Assembly: GCA_039602395.1 (NCBI GenBank)
Contig: JBCNJP010000018.1
Span: forward strand, 992,001 to 1,056,000
Origin: Deinandra increscens subsp. villosa
Lineage: Eukaryota; Streptophyta; Magnoliopsida; Asterales; Asteraceae
Length of the DNA stretch: 64,000 bases
Direction: 5' to 3'
Below, piece after piece: positions 1 to 10,691 of this stretch. The notes under the pieces are model-generated. The model made no database searches and had not been told where the DNA came from. It saw only the letters and a program-made list of their open reading frames with translations. Position 1 is the first letter of the stretch. Each line of letters opens with the position of its first letter. A program made the translations under genes and the position numbers.

Positions 1-787
1 TTCAGAAATTAATTAATTAAAATCAGGATACTTACTAAGTTTTCCATCTTAAATTGAAGCAATAAAGCCGAAGGTGTCGGAATTAGGTTGATGGGTACCA
101 TTATATGTAAATATTTGCATGTGTCTTAAATAATTGGGCCCGCCAATATCTTTTTACGAAAATAAATTCGATAATGGTGGTGCTCCATATTCACTTTACA
201 TCATTTTGAGCTTTATATTAAGTTGTGTTATGAATTGCCAAAGCTTATGTGTTTCCATTCGGTATAGAGACTTGAAGGATACGCCTCTGCGTTAGGTTAG
301 TTTATGCATAATTAGGAGGAACTGAGATCTATGTGCTACCCATTGGGATAGTGACTTGATGGATGCATCTCTAGTTTGAAATTCTGAAATTTTGAAAATT
401 GCTCAAAAATATCATCCATTCATCCATTAAATATCACTATTTTTAAGACACATGGATACTTAAATATTATGGTGGGAGAATGTATATGGTTTAAACCCAC
501 GCCTTGACATCTTAAGACGTGATTAGGTTAAGTTATGATTTTTTGTGTGGGATCCATATGGGTTGAATGATATTAATAATAACATCAGTAATTAATTGAC
601 ACAGTAAGGCCTTAAAAGGTCAGTTGTTGGCTTTAACTGGATCGGAATATCGATAATCGCTGCTAGTGTGTGAGTATGCTATGTAAATTGAAAATGATTA
701 ATCTGAAAAACTAGAGTCCATTCTTCCTAGTTATGATTCCATTGCAGGTTTTTTCAGGGACGAAAAAAGGTTAAGTGGGGGGATATT
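1..787 (+). other. Non-coding 3' internal part of an LTR retrotransposon, with polypurine tract
   Basis: No coding region is visible. The stretch ends in a purine run (AAGTGGGGGGAT, about 773-784) directly before an LTR starting TGATGTGTTGC. That is where the polypurine tract for plus-strand priming lies in a retrotransposon. I infer this is the 3' untranslated part of the element that owns the LTR at 788-2479, in + orientation. The body lies outside the window. Confidence 0.5.
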
Positions 788-2479
788 TGATGTGTTGCAA
801 AACACATTTGTTTTCCTTTACGTTTTGAGTCAGTTTAGGTTTTGGGTCGTTTTAGTTTTTTTCAGTTACTTTTGATTAATTATGTCTTAATTTGAGTTTT
901 AGTGTTATTTTTATAGTGAAATGATCAAGTCCGAGGTGAATCGAGAGCATAGGGAAAAGTCATAGAACAAATAAAAGAAAATTCTTGAAAAAGTGTCCCT
1001 GACATATCGTGAAGGCCAGGGTAATGCCCGTCATGATACGCGAAGACCTGGTTTTTAGAGAAAAGTCGAAAAGTCAACTCCCGACTATTTTGTCTATGGC
1101 GTATCGCCATAGACTGGGGGTAGAGCTTGGCGATACGCCAGGAGGCCAAAAGTCAGTGAAAACCCTAATTTTTGCACTTTAAATAGATTGGACTGGTTAT
1201 TTCGCAAGGGACTTCTTTCTGCCATCAAGCTAGAGCCTTGGGACGATTTTGAGAGCATAGAATCGAGCTAGAAGCATTGGGAGGCCATGGATCAAGCATT
1301 CGACTAAAGTTTCGGATATGGGGTTCTTGTCTTCTCTTTGTTTTCTAGTTAATTGATAGACATCAGCCATGTTTGCCACTAAAGTTTTATTCTTTATTAG
1401 TTTTCTAGTCTTAGACATGGTTGTTGGCTAAACTTTTATGTGCCACCTAGACCATCATGATGAATAACTAATGTTTAAGACTTTTTCTCGGTTTTATGAC
1501 TCGTATGGTGGATTGATGCTCTAGTAAAATATCTTTAACTTGCTGTTTTGATTCATATGCATATCTAAATTAGGTTTATGGTTGTTAATTATCCCTTGCA
1601 TTATCTGTGAATGTCTTTCGGTTTGGGTAATGTAACTGATTGCGTAACTGTGTGTTTGTATTTAGTATGCTTTTCCAATGCTTAGTTGGCCACAAAGATA
1701 ATTATCAATTATATGCTTGGTTTTGGTGTTCTGCTTTGTCTAGAAATCCGAGAGGTGATAGGATTATCGGGTAATCGGGTTGATTAGGGTTTTAGATCGA
1801 ATTGCCTCGAGATAGGGGTTTCTTAGAAGTCTTAGTTGTCTTGTTATTCTGTGTCAATTCGTAGGTAGGTCAAGAGTAACTCCTTTCACTTTAGGGTTTC
1901 CTTGAGGTGTCTAGATTAGGAAGGACTGAGAGGTGAACTAATTGTTCGAGTACTAGAGTTATCGTTAGGAAAATATGAGAGGTGACTTAACCAATCAGTG
2001 CACGTATTTCAGTCTTTAGGTTCTCTTTTATGTCACACCCAGAGAGGGCTCTGGGGTCCATTAGAGTTTCTTTAGGTTGATGTCTAAGATCCTGATTTCC
2101 ATCATAGTTGTCATAGCCGAGTGAAGCCATTAGTTGTAATTAGGAATCAAGTTCTAGGTGGTACTCGTTCTCGTATTTGATCTCGTCTCAAGGTTTTTAG
2201 TGTTGGTAGTTAAATTTCCATTTTTAGTAAGTTTCTAATTTTAGTAAGTTCTTACTTAAGTCCAATCAATCTTTTCAAATAATCAAATTTCACATGTCTT
2301 GTGTTAAATCTTGTTCATAGTGTCCTTAGGGTTCGCTTCCAGTCATCCACAAGCTATTATGTATTCAATAGGTACACTCGCCTGTCAATTCGGGCTAGTT
2401 TAGGTTTTCTGGGTTTAACTTAGGTGTTCTAGGTTAGTTTTTATTTTAGTAATTTTTAGTGACCGAATTCCGCACATCA
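788..2479 (+). mobile_element. Gypsy-type 3' LTR (about 1.69 kb)
   Basis: The segment starts TGATGTGTTGCAAA and ends CGCACATCA, giving TG...CA ends. It is homologous along its length to a second copy at 55530-57154: both hold the motif GAATGTCTTTCGGTTT and similar ends. A TATA-like TTTAAATAG lies at about 1178-1186. Just upstream are palindromes built on GCG-TAT-CGC, with perfect 10-base arms at 1092-1101 and 1105-1114, and a shorter one at 1128-1140. The flanking pentamers ATATT and ATATC match at four of five bases, so the target-site duplication is imperfect or absent. A purine tract upstream favours a 3' LTR over a solo LTR. Athila is possible from the LTR length but unproven. Confidence 0.65.
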
Positions 2480-5400
2480 ATATCACACATGAAACAACAT
2501 GGAATCGCATAGTAGTTTAAATAATAAAGGATTTAGGATTTTTGAATAGTGATACATGTTACACCCCAAAGCATTAAAAGAAAGAGGGATTATGAATACT
2601 CACATGATAGTAGAGTCAAGATGCGAGAATAACCAGCGATAGCGAGAAAACCTACCTTGGAACTCATCCCCACCTTGAGACCCATTTGAAAGCCTTATAC
2701 ATAAACCAACCTTGGAACTCATCCCCAACTTGAGACCACAAATCCTTACACATTTGTACTTGGATGCAAGAACCACCAAAGGAGACTCATTTCCTTCTCC
2801 TTGTTCAGCCAAAGGCCGTTGAATGTGGAGGCACACAACTCTTAACCTAAATAGGAGTCTTAAGCAAGCATCCTAAGTTCCTAACCCACACCTTCAACTC
2901 TTCAAGTCTTTAATTGAATTACTCTTTCCCTCTCGAAAATCGATTTTTACAACCCAAGCCCCCTCCATCTTTACTTCCAAATTCAAGTTTTACTTTAAGT
3001 CTTGCATCAATATTTCTTTCAGTGTTCTTCCATCTTGCAAGTAAGCTCTGTGATGCTCTAAATCATGATGAATCTTTGTATATGTAACAACCCTATTGAA
3101 ATCGTACTCGAAAGAAAATAAATAATAATGCAAAAGTTAAAGAAAAGTCGAAATGGGTCCAAGATGTCACACCCGCCGCACCCTGCCAGGTGTGGGGAAG
3201 GTGTGGGACCGGCTGTCTATAAGATTTCATAGAAGCAACATGCATTTAAACAAGCAAGCACTTAACGAAAGATAGTCCTCTATCAGATATATTAAACCCT
3301 TAAAATAAGACCAAAGTCATTACTTGCGGTTATTACATATTCAATCGGGTCCCAGATACCCTAAGAATGATAAAAGGAAGGTGCATCAAACATAGTCATA
3401 ATACAATAAAACACAAAAACATAATCTCTAATGTTCTCAGAAAATGTTAGTTGTGGTTACATAACCTCGGCTAACCACTTTCTTCCACCCTGGTGTTGCC
3501 CCTAAATGGGCGCGTCTGCTATTTACCTGCAAAATGAGCCAAAATACGTCAACTAGGTTGTTGGTGAGCCGTAGCCAGTGACTCTCTGTAACAGTTTTTA
3601 TAATACATGTGCCAGTTTCAAATACAGGTCTTGCCTATGGGTCAAGTCTCAATCCGAAAAGATTACGGGTGTGTGCCCTCGTACCCTCCTTCATGTCCAT
3701 TAACATATATGACATATCCATCTGAATAAATTAATATTCAAATACTAGGTGGATATGAGACCTAAATGTCCCCTTCCTAACAACTATGAAGTTCAAATAT
3801 ATGTCTCTAGGTTATCAACCGACAACCCTAATGACCCGAGTAAAACTTCCTACAGAAACATTCATACACAGCAGATAATAACCAAGCAATTCAAAACATA
3901 TAGCACAATACTATCAATAAAAACATTTTTGACACAATGCATAATGCAGCCCCAAATATATAACTTAAATAAGGGTAAGCTAACGGTACTCACGGTAATT
4001 ATCAGTTAGTAGTAAACACGTCATAGGTGAATGCAGCCTGATCCAACAATCAAACTACCTGCTGTTTGAATATCTATACAGTTATAAGTATTGTTACTAC
4101 CTGTATCTATAAATAGTGCCACTATGTATAGATCTGTCTCTCGGGTAAGGGCATCATCACCCGACAATTTAGTTTAATCGCATTTGACCAAATGAGAGCC
4201 TATCAGATTTATCAGAATTTCTACACTCTCAAAAGTGTTCTAGTTCTAATCTGATCTTTCTGGTCTCATATGTCAAAATTCGGATTAAACCTTGATTTCA
4301 CATTAAATCACATTTCTGATCTTCCAGTCGATGGGGACCGTCGATTCTATTTAACTAAACAGACGGTACGTCTAACCATCATTCTGTTTCTGACAAAAGT
4401 ATTATGTGGACCGTCAGTGTCAGCATGCATGTGCATGTCGACGGTCTGTATCAATGAGCCAATCAGTTTGGTCATTTTTGTCCAATGTTCAATTTCAACT
4501 GGGTTTTTCATTCTTATCAGTTTTATTAACAAACATATGTTCCTTTAGCTTCTGTAGCTACTGATCAAAACCCCAAAATGACACATTCTATATTTAAAAA
4601 GTTTCAAGCCATGCATAAAGACTTGTACCTTTAGCTAAATGGCTTGTAACTCGCACCTTTGGCTCAACTCTTTCACCAAAATTCCAGCAGCTAAATCCTT
4701 CTCACAACCTCTTGAATGCATGATCTAAGTGTTAGTTTAGTGGCTAATTATCATCATCATTCTCAAAAATGATGTTTAAGTATAATCAAAGAAGATTATA
4801 CCTTAATTGCACTCTAAACCCTTCCAACACTTCTGTAACAACTCCTAATAGCTCTTGATCATGATGAAGAAAATCTGCATGTAATGATCCATGACCAAGA
4901 TCATGCTTAAACACCTTAATTAACTCACATCAAGCATAATACACCTTAATCAAGAGTGCTTACCTTGACTGTGTACTTGGTAACTTCTAAATACTCCTGA
5001 TGACTCTCAATTAGCCATGCATGCTCATCTATGATCATCAAACTCAACTGAGATGAGATGAGCCAAGCTTAAACTCATGGTAATTATGAATACAAGTGGT
5101 TTAGAATCTTACCAAAGCTTACCTGAGCCAAAATCTTCAAGAACTCACTTCTAAATACCTTGAGCAGACAACTGGAACGAGGACAAGCAGATAAAGCAGA
5201 GAATCGTGAAGAAATCCAAGCACAAATAACAAAATTGAGTTGGAACCTTGTTTATATCGTCCACAGTCGATGCGGACCGTCTGCGGGCTCTTTTTGGGTT
5301 CGGCGGTGTCACAACCCAACCGACGATGGAATTTACGTCGGGCATGATGATTGTCCTTATACTAATTAAAGTCTCAATAATTAGTCATTACCAAATTCTA

Positions 5401-6360
5401 ATTCAAACAATAGGTTCAAATACACATAACCTAACAACTGATCATAGTTTTATTTAATTAATCTAGGTCCAAGGCATCCTAGATGTAGCATCAATCAAGT
5501 ATGGATCAAACTTCATGTCCTATAACATGTATAAAAATAAGGAGTGTCAACTAAAATAGATGATGAGTAAACATGGGGTTAGAATACATATAGTAGATTG
5601 AAAGCGATTCAAATGTCAAATATACACTTAAGCATGTATGAATAAACCAGTGTTGAATTAGTATAATCAAACCTTGATGACCAGTGCCATAACCTAAATG
5701 TCGTTTACACAGTCAAATCAAGTTAATGCTATGATGAAAATAGGTTTCAATCACCCAAATACCAATTACCGGCCAAATTCAGGTGGGTTATCAGCCAATA
5801 GATCTATCATTGTTACTGTTGGCTTGGCATTGTTAATGATTACACTTGATGAATGATGAATTAAAAACACAATTGTTTAACGTATAGCATGAAATCACAC
5901 ATAAACACAGAATAGAAATCGCATGGTTTGTAAATTGCTAAAAGAATTGATATATGAATATGTATACATGTTAAATCCCAAAACTTAAAAGAGAAAGGGA
6001 TTATGAATACTCACAACGTGAATCACCAGTTCGAATTATAACACGAATTGATCATTTAATACCACAATGCGAATCAATATTTGAATGAATCACCATTCGA
6101 ATGATAATGTGAATTGGATATTAAAAACCATAATTTGTCATAGGATATTTGTTACACCCCGAAATAGTAAAAAGGGGGGGGGATATGAATACTCACTTGC
6201 TCAATAGGTGAAATACAAAAATAGTATGTGCAATGTGAAGATGACCTATCTGTGTCCTAAATTATAAAAAGACACCTTAAGGTTTAGTGATATGGGTCAA
6301 ATGTTTAAGTCACCTAATTAGACTAGTTGAGTCTTGTTTAAATATGTTAACCCATTGACC
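2480..6360. other. Degenerate repeat-rich intergenic DNA, no gene recognised
   Basis: Only short, unconvincing open frames occur. A block of about 120 bp at 2485-2604 recurs at about 5892-6016, and its core (ending GGGATTATGAATACTCAC) recurs near 6151-6198, so this is repeat-derived. GACCGTC/GACGGTC motifs cluster near 4325-4450 and 5255-5285. Next to the latter, a minus-strand TATA-like GATATAAACAAGG (about 5245-5258) suggests a decayed LTR promoter. Segments beginning TGTCACACCC (about 3174) and TGTCACAACCC (about 5307) look like LTR ends, but I could not pair them. Confidence 0.4.
2485..2604. repeat. Dispersed repeat, copy 1 (other copies about 5892-6016 and 6151-6198)
   Basis: All copies end in AGGGATTATGAATACTCAC or a close variant, preceded by TGTTACACCCC or TGTTAAATCCC and a run like TAAAAGAGAAAG. 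Copies 1 and 2 also share upstream blocks with an ATCGCAT motif. Their origin is unknown; they are probably fragments of one retroelement. Confidence 0.45.
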
Positions 6361-6367
6361 GTTGGTG

Positions 6368-6412
<45 letters not shown>

Positions 6413-6416
<4 letters not shown>

Positions 6417-6576
6417 TAGGTTCGTATGATAACCAATTGATTTTGAGAACTTTTAAGAACCATTCTGGCCACTAATTTTCAGGGGGGGGGGGGGGATTTC
6501 CTTATATAAAAATTAGTGGCTCAGAATGGTTCTCAAAAGTTCTCAAAACCATTTGGTTCTCAAATGATCCTCTCCC
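6413..6576. mobile_element. MITE family I, copy 1 (hairpin element)
   Basis: The left arm starts GGGTTAGGTTCGTATGATAACC. The right arm, reverse-complemented, starts GGGAGAGGATCATTTGAGAACC, and both continue with TTTTGAGAACTTTT and AACCATTCTG. Almost the whole element is a terminal inverted repeat of about 65 bp. It is flanked by TA repeats. There is no coding capacity and the superfamily is unassigned. Confidence 0.7.
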
Positions 6577-6616
6577 TACATATACATATATATATACATA
6601 CATATATATATATATA

Positions 6617-6804
6617 GGGTGAGGTTCATTGTAGACACTTTCGCATGTGAAATAGCTTTTTTTCATATGTGAATTTTCTGAATAATAAGAAAAATTAAAA
6701 AAAGAAAAAAGGAAACTAATCACAACCATTAGATCAAGAGATCTAATGATGAAAAAAGGTGTATACATGTCTACACTTATGGGGGTGTCTACAATGAACT
6801 TTTT
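6617..6804. mobile_element. MITE family II, copy 1
   Basis: Ends are GGGTGAGGTTCATTGTAGAC and the complementary GTCTACAATGAACTTTTT, with inner CACATGTGAAA-type motifs and a near-palindrome AGATCAAGAGATCT. Other copies are at 7012-7202, 9160-9346 and 9363-9545. It is non-coding and TA-flanked. Confidence 0.7.
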
Positions 6805-6814
6805 AATATATATA

Positions 6815-6993
6815 GGGTTAGGTTCAAATGAGAACTATTTATTTTGAGAACTTTTGAGAACTAAATCTCAACCACTAATTTCAGGTGAGGACCACTATAA
6901 TTCATGGGGGGGTTTTCCATATATATAAACTAGTGGCTTACAATGGTTCTTTTTAGTTCTCAAACCCAATTGGTTCTCAAATGATCCTCTCCC
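6815..6993. mobile_element. MITE family I, copy 2
   Basis: Same architecture as 6413-6576: it starts GGGTTAGGTTCAAATGAGAAC and ends CAAATGATCCTCTCCC, with a G-rich centre. Truncated relatives lie at 8250-8345 and about 9605-9735. Confidence 0.65.
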
Positions 6994-7011
6994 TATATAT
7001 ATATATATATA

Positions 7012-7202
7012 GTGAAAAGTTCATTGTAGACACCCTCATAAGTGTAAACATGTAGACACCTTTTTTCACCATTAGATCTCTTGATCTAATGGTTGTGATT
7101 AATTTGTTTTTTTCTTTTTTTCTTTTTTCTCATTATTCAGAAAATTTCACATGTGAAAAGGAGCAATTTCACATGCGAAAGTGTCTACAATGAACCTCAC
7201 CC
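7012..7202. mobile_element. MITE family II, copy 2 (inverted relative to copy 1)
   Basis: Starts GTGAAAAGTTCATTGTAGAC and ends GTCTACAATGAACCTCACCC, the mirror of copy 1. It lies between TA arrays, and its ends are nearly those of the copies at 9160 and 9363. Confidence 0.7.
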
Positions 7203-7220
7203 TATATATATATATATATA

Positions 7221-8190
7221 GGGGAAGGATCTTGCGAAAACCCTTTATATTGCGAAAACGCGAAAACCAATATTAAAACCTACATAACTTCTTCATACGT
7301 TAATGTTTTTTCATAAAGTTGGCGCCAAATGTCTTAGAATTACGTTATCTTCAATTCTGAAAACAAATATTAAAAAAAAATCAACGGTTTTTTTTTCGTG
7401 TGATACACATGTGTATCACGTGTGATACACATGTGTATCATCATCATTACTACTGCACAAAAACGAATTATCATGTGTAAAAACACTTCTTATGTTAAAA
7501 ACATATTAAAAACACTAAAACATTTATGGTACTAATGACAATGAAACATAGTGCACATGTGCAACATATAATTAAAAAAAGTTATAAAGTGTTATTTTTT
7601 CATTAGATATAAAGATAACATAACTATAAGACTTATGGTGCAATTTTAAAGATAACATAGATATAAAGATAACATAACTATAAAGATAACAGAAAAAATC
7701 AACTAAATTGAATAAAAAAATCAAACCATGCATGTGGGAGGAGAACACCACCGTTCTTGACGTCTTCGTTTGATCTAGAAATCCCAGCGGCGGTAAGTTA
7801 CGCCGTCTCTATTGTCGTTCGTGGCTACAAGTGAGCTCGGGATTCATGGTTTTGGTTAAAGGAGGAGAAAATGGAAGCGCCGCCGTGAGGTGCGTTATGG
7901 CCGGAGCATGGTCGCCCGAGAAATGAGGTTGGCGGAGGTGGGAGCCGGCGCACCAAACCCCTCTTGGGTCTCCTCTCTCTCTCTCTAACATTTGTTGTAA
8001 TTGAGTGTGAATGGGGAAAGAGACAAGAGTTTAAGGTTTGAAAATTTTACTAATTTACCCCTCTTTAAATCTGGACCATGGATCATAATCAAAAAGTTAG
8101 ATTTAATTTAAACCACAAGATCAAATGATCAACCATAAAGATTGGGTTATTTAGTTATTGCACTAAGGAGTGGTTAATAAATATTCTCAT

Positions 8191-8193
<3 letters not shown>
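7221..8193. mobile_element. MITE family III-like composite element with a GC-rich insert
   Basis: The left end GGGGAAGGATCTTGCGAAAACC, followed by TTGCGAAAACGCG and CTTCTTCATACGTTAATG, matches the family III ends at 8385-9141. The right end (reverse complement GGGATGAGAATATTTATTAACC) belongs to another type, so this is a composite or recombined element. Bases about 7740-8000 are clearly GC-richer, with GGCGG repeats and a CTCTCTCT tract unlike the surrounding DNA. They may be captured gene or promoter DNA. No protein is recognised. Confidence 0.5.
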
Positions 8194-8252
<59 letters not shown>

Positions 8253-8341
8253 AGAGGATCATTTGAGAACCAATTTGATTTGAGAACTAAAAATAACTAA
8301 TTTGTGCCATAAGTTTATTTACATGTATCACCCCTCCCATG

Positions 8342-8384
<43 letters not shown>

Positions 8385-8387
<3 letters not shown>

Positions 8388-9141
8388 GAATGATCATGTG
8401 TAAACACATATATATTGCGAAAATGCGTCAACACATATTAAAACCTCTATGACTTCTTAATACGTTAACAATTTTTTTTTAAAATTGCACCAAAAGTTTT
8501 ATAATTATGTTATCTTTAATTCTGGAAATTTTTTAAACAAAATTTAACGTTTTGGTTTTTTCGTGTGATGCACATGTGCAGCAAAAAAAAAACTCATACT
8601 TTTAGCATAAGTTAATATATTTTTTTCTAAGTCGCACCATATATCTTATATTTCTGTTTTTTTTTAAATGATGCACATGTGCATCACACAAAAAAAAAAA
8701 CCTCATACGTGTTGTATACATTAATATTTTTAATAAGAAATTGCACCCTAAATCTTATAGTTGTGTTATTTTTAGATCTAAAGACAAAAAATAACATTTT
8801 GTAATTTTTTTTATTCTATGTTGCATATGTGCACTATGTACCATTATCATTAGTACAATAAATGTTTTACTGTTTTTATAACTTTTTAACATAAGGAGTG
8901 TTTTTTCGCATGATAATTCGTCTTTGTGCAGTACTAATGATAATGATGCACATGTGCAGCACACGAAAAAATCACGAAACGTTAATTCTTTTCTACTTTT
9001 TTCTAGAATTAAAGATAACATTTTTCTAAGACTTTTGGTACAAATTTTATGAAAAAACATTAACGTATGAAGAAGTTATGTAGGTTTTAATATGTGTTTA
9101 TGCGTTTTCGCAATAAAAGTGTTTTCGCATGATCCTTACCC
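8385..9141. mobile_element. MITE family III (757 bp)
   Basis: Terminal inverted repeats run inward about 60 bp. Left: GGGGAATGATCATGTGTAAA, then TTGCGAAAATGCG, then ACACATATTAAAACCT. Right (reverse complement): GGGTAAGGATCATGCGAAAA, then TTGCGAAAACGC, then the same AAAACCTACAT. Motifs such as CACATGTGCA recur inside. It is non-coding and TA-flanked. Confidence 0.65.
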
Positions 9142-9159
9142 TATATATATATATATATA

Positions 9160-9346
9160 GTGAAATGTTCATTGTAGACACCTTCATAAGTGTAGACAGA
9201 TAGACACCTCTTTTCACCATTAGATCTCTTGATCTAATGGTTATGATTAATTTCTTTTTTCTTTTTTTTTCTTTTTCTTATTGTTCAGAAAATTTCACAT
9301 GTGAAATAGGGTGTCTACCTGTCTACACTTATGGGGGTGTCTACAA
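9160..9346. mobile_element. MITE family II, copy 3
   Basis: Starts GTGAAATGTTCATTGTAGAC and ends in GGGGGTGTCTACAAT before a TA run. It lies next to copy 4 in the same orientation. Confidence 0.6.
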
Positions 9347-9362
9347 TATATATATATATATA

Positions 9363-9541
9363 GTGAAAAGTTCATTGTAGACACCCCCATAAGTGTAGAC
9401 AGGTAGACACCCTTTTTCACCATTAGATCTCTTGATCTAATGGTTGTGATTAATTTTCTTTTTTCTTTTTTCTCATTAATTAGAAACTTTCACATGTGAA
9501 AAAGAACTATTTCACATGCGAAAGTGTCTACAATGAACCTC

Positions 9542-9545
<4 letters not shown>
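9363..9545. mobile_element. MITE family II, copy 4
   Basis: Starts GTGAAAAGTTCATTGTAGAC and ends TGTCTACAATGAACCTCACCC. It is full length, non-coding and TA-flanked. A truncated family I copy follows at about 9605-9735. Confidence 0.65.
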
Positions 9546-9606
<61 letters not shown>

Positions 9607-9735
9607 AGAAGATCATTTGAATAACAAATGGTTTTGAAACTTTTAAAAACCATTCTGAGCTATTAGTTATATATAAAGAGATCCCCCCCCCCCCCTTCCC
9701 CCTACCATGAATTTGAGTGGTCCCCCTTCACACCA

Positions 9736-10691
9736 GGTTCTCTATCCTCATCCTTATAATTTATACTTTTATTATTACTTTTTCTCTCTCTCCTCCACTC
9801 ACAACCATAATTAAATAATATTTTTTATACCTTTATCATTACATGTTCTCTCTCTTCCAATCCCCAAATTTTAGCAAATCACCAAACTTTTTGTCAAATA
9901 TACAGATTTGGTAAAGTTTTTCTCTCTACTCTACTCACAACCACTCATAACCAATTCTTAAATTATACAGATTTACACTCACATATTTTTTAAGGAACCT
10001 ACCGTGAATGCTCTTAGAGTTCTAATTTTGTGTAATATTACATTTATCTAGCCTTTTAATTGAGGCCGTTGTGCTATGATTTTATTTCTGATTTCTTTAT
10101 GTTACACTTTAGCAATAAAAATGCTTTGTATTTCTCCTTATCCACACAAATTAGTAAAATCTATAATTATGCTTTGTATTTCTCCTTATCCACGCGGTTT
10201 AGTAAAATATAGTTGTCTCTTGGGTTTTACCCCAGCGGACATCTTGTTTGTTCCCCCACCGAAAGGTCCGGGTTCTAACCATGGGAGCAACATTTGTTGA
10301 AAGGCAATATGCATATAAGTGTTTGCTTCTAGGGGGTTTACTCCACGCGTGATAGGTCCAGGGTATCCAGTCCGATACCCTCTATGGTTGGTTTCCTCCC
10401 GAACTAGCATTATGACATCGAATATGATCGGGTAGGTGGTTTAGAAGACCTGTCGGTGATCCACATCTCCGTTAAAAAAAAGTAAAATATAATTATAAAA
10501 ATAAAAGTAAAAAAAAAACAAAAATTAGAATCTAACCCAATCTCCGGCGGGACAAAATCTAAATACTTCGAAAAGTAAAATTCCCAAACTGTATCGTCAC
10601 CTCTTTTTCTTCTCTCTCTCTCTTTTTCCTCCAATAAGTAGCGGTTGAGATTTCATTCTCTTCACACTTCCACCTTCTCAACACTCTGAAA
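9736..10691 (+). other. Expansin upstream region with a SINE-like segment
   Basis: No gene is seen. At about 10200-10460 a tRNA-like SINE signature occurs: a box B-like GGTCCGGGTTCTAACC followed by a GGGAGCAACATTTG motif. Before the expansin start, a pyrimidine-rich patch (TCTTCTCTCTCTCT, about 10606-10622) fits a plant core-promoter Y patch. No convincing TATA box lies at the expected distance. Confidence 0.4.

Larger units (their letters stand above)
6367..9604. repeat. (TA)n arrays separating nested MITEs
   Basis: TA dinucleotide tracts occur at about 6367-6412, 6585-6616, 6994-7011, 7203-7220, 8194-8249, 8346-8384, 9142-9159, 9347-9362 and 9546-9604. Each lies at the border of an inverted-repeat element. 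This fits elements that duplicate TA on insertion and repeatedly target their own TA-rich flanks. A run of 14 G lies at 6482-6495 and 13 C at 9683-9695, inside family I copies in opposite orientations. Confidence 0.75.

Noticed and set aside
7809..7991. Minus-strand 60-codon frame in the GC-rich MITE insert
   Set aside because: Short, Pro/His-rich, typical of GC-rich antisense frames; no recognised domain.
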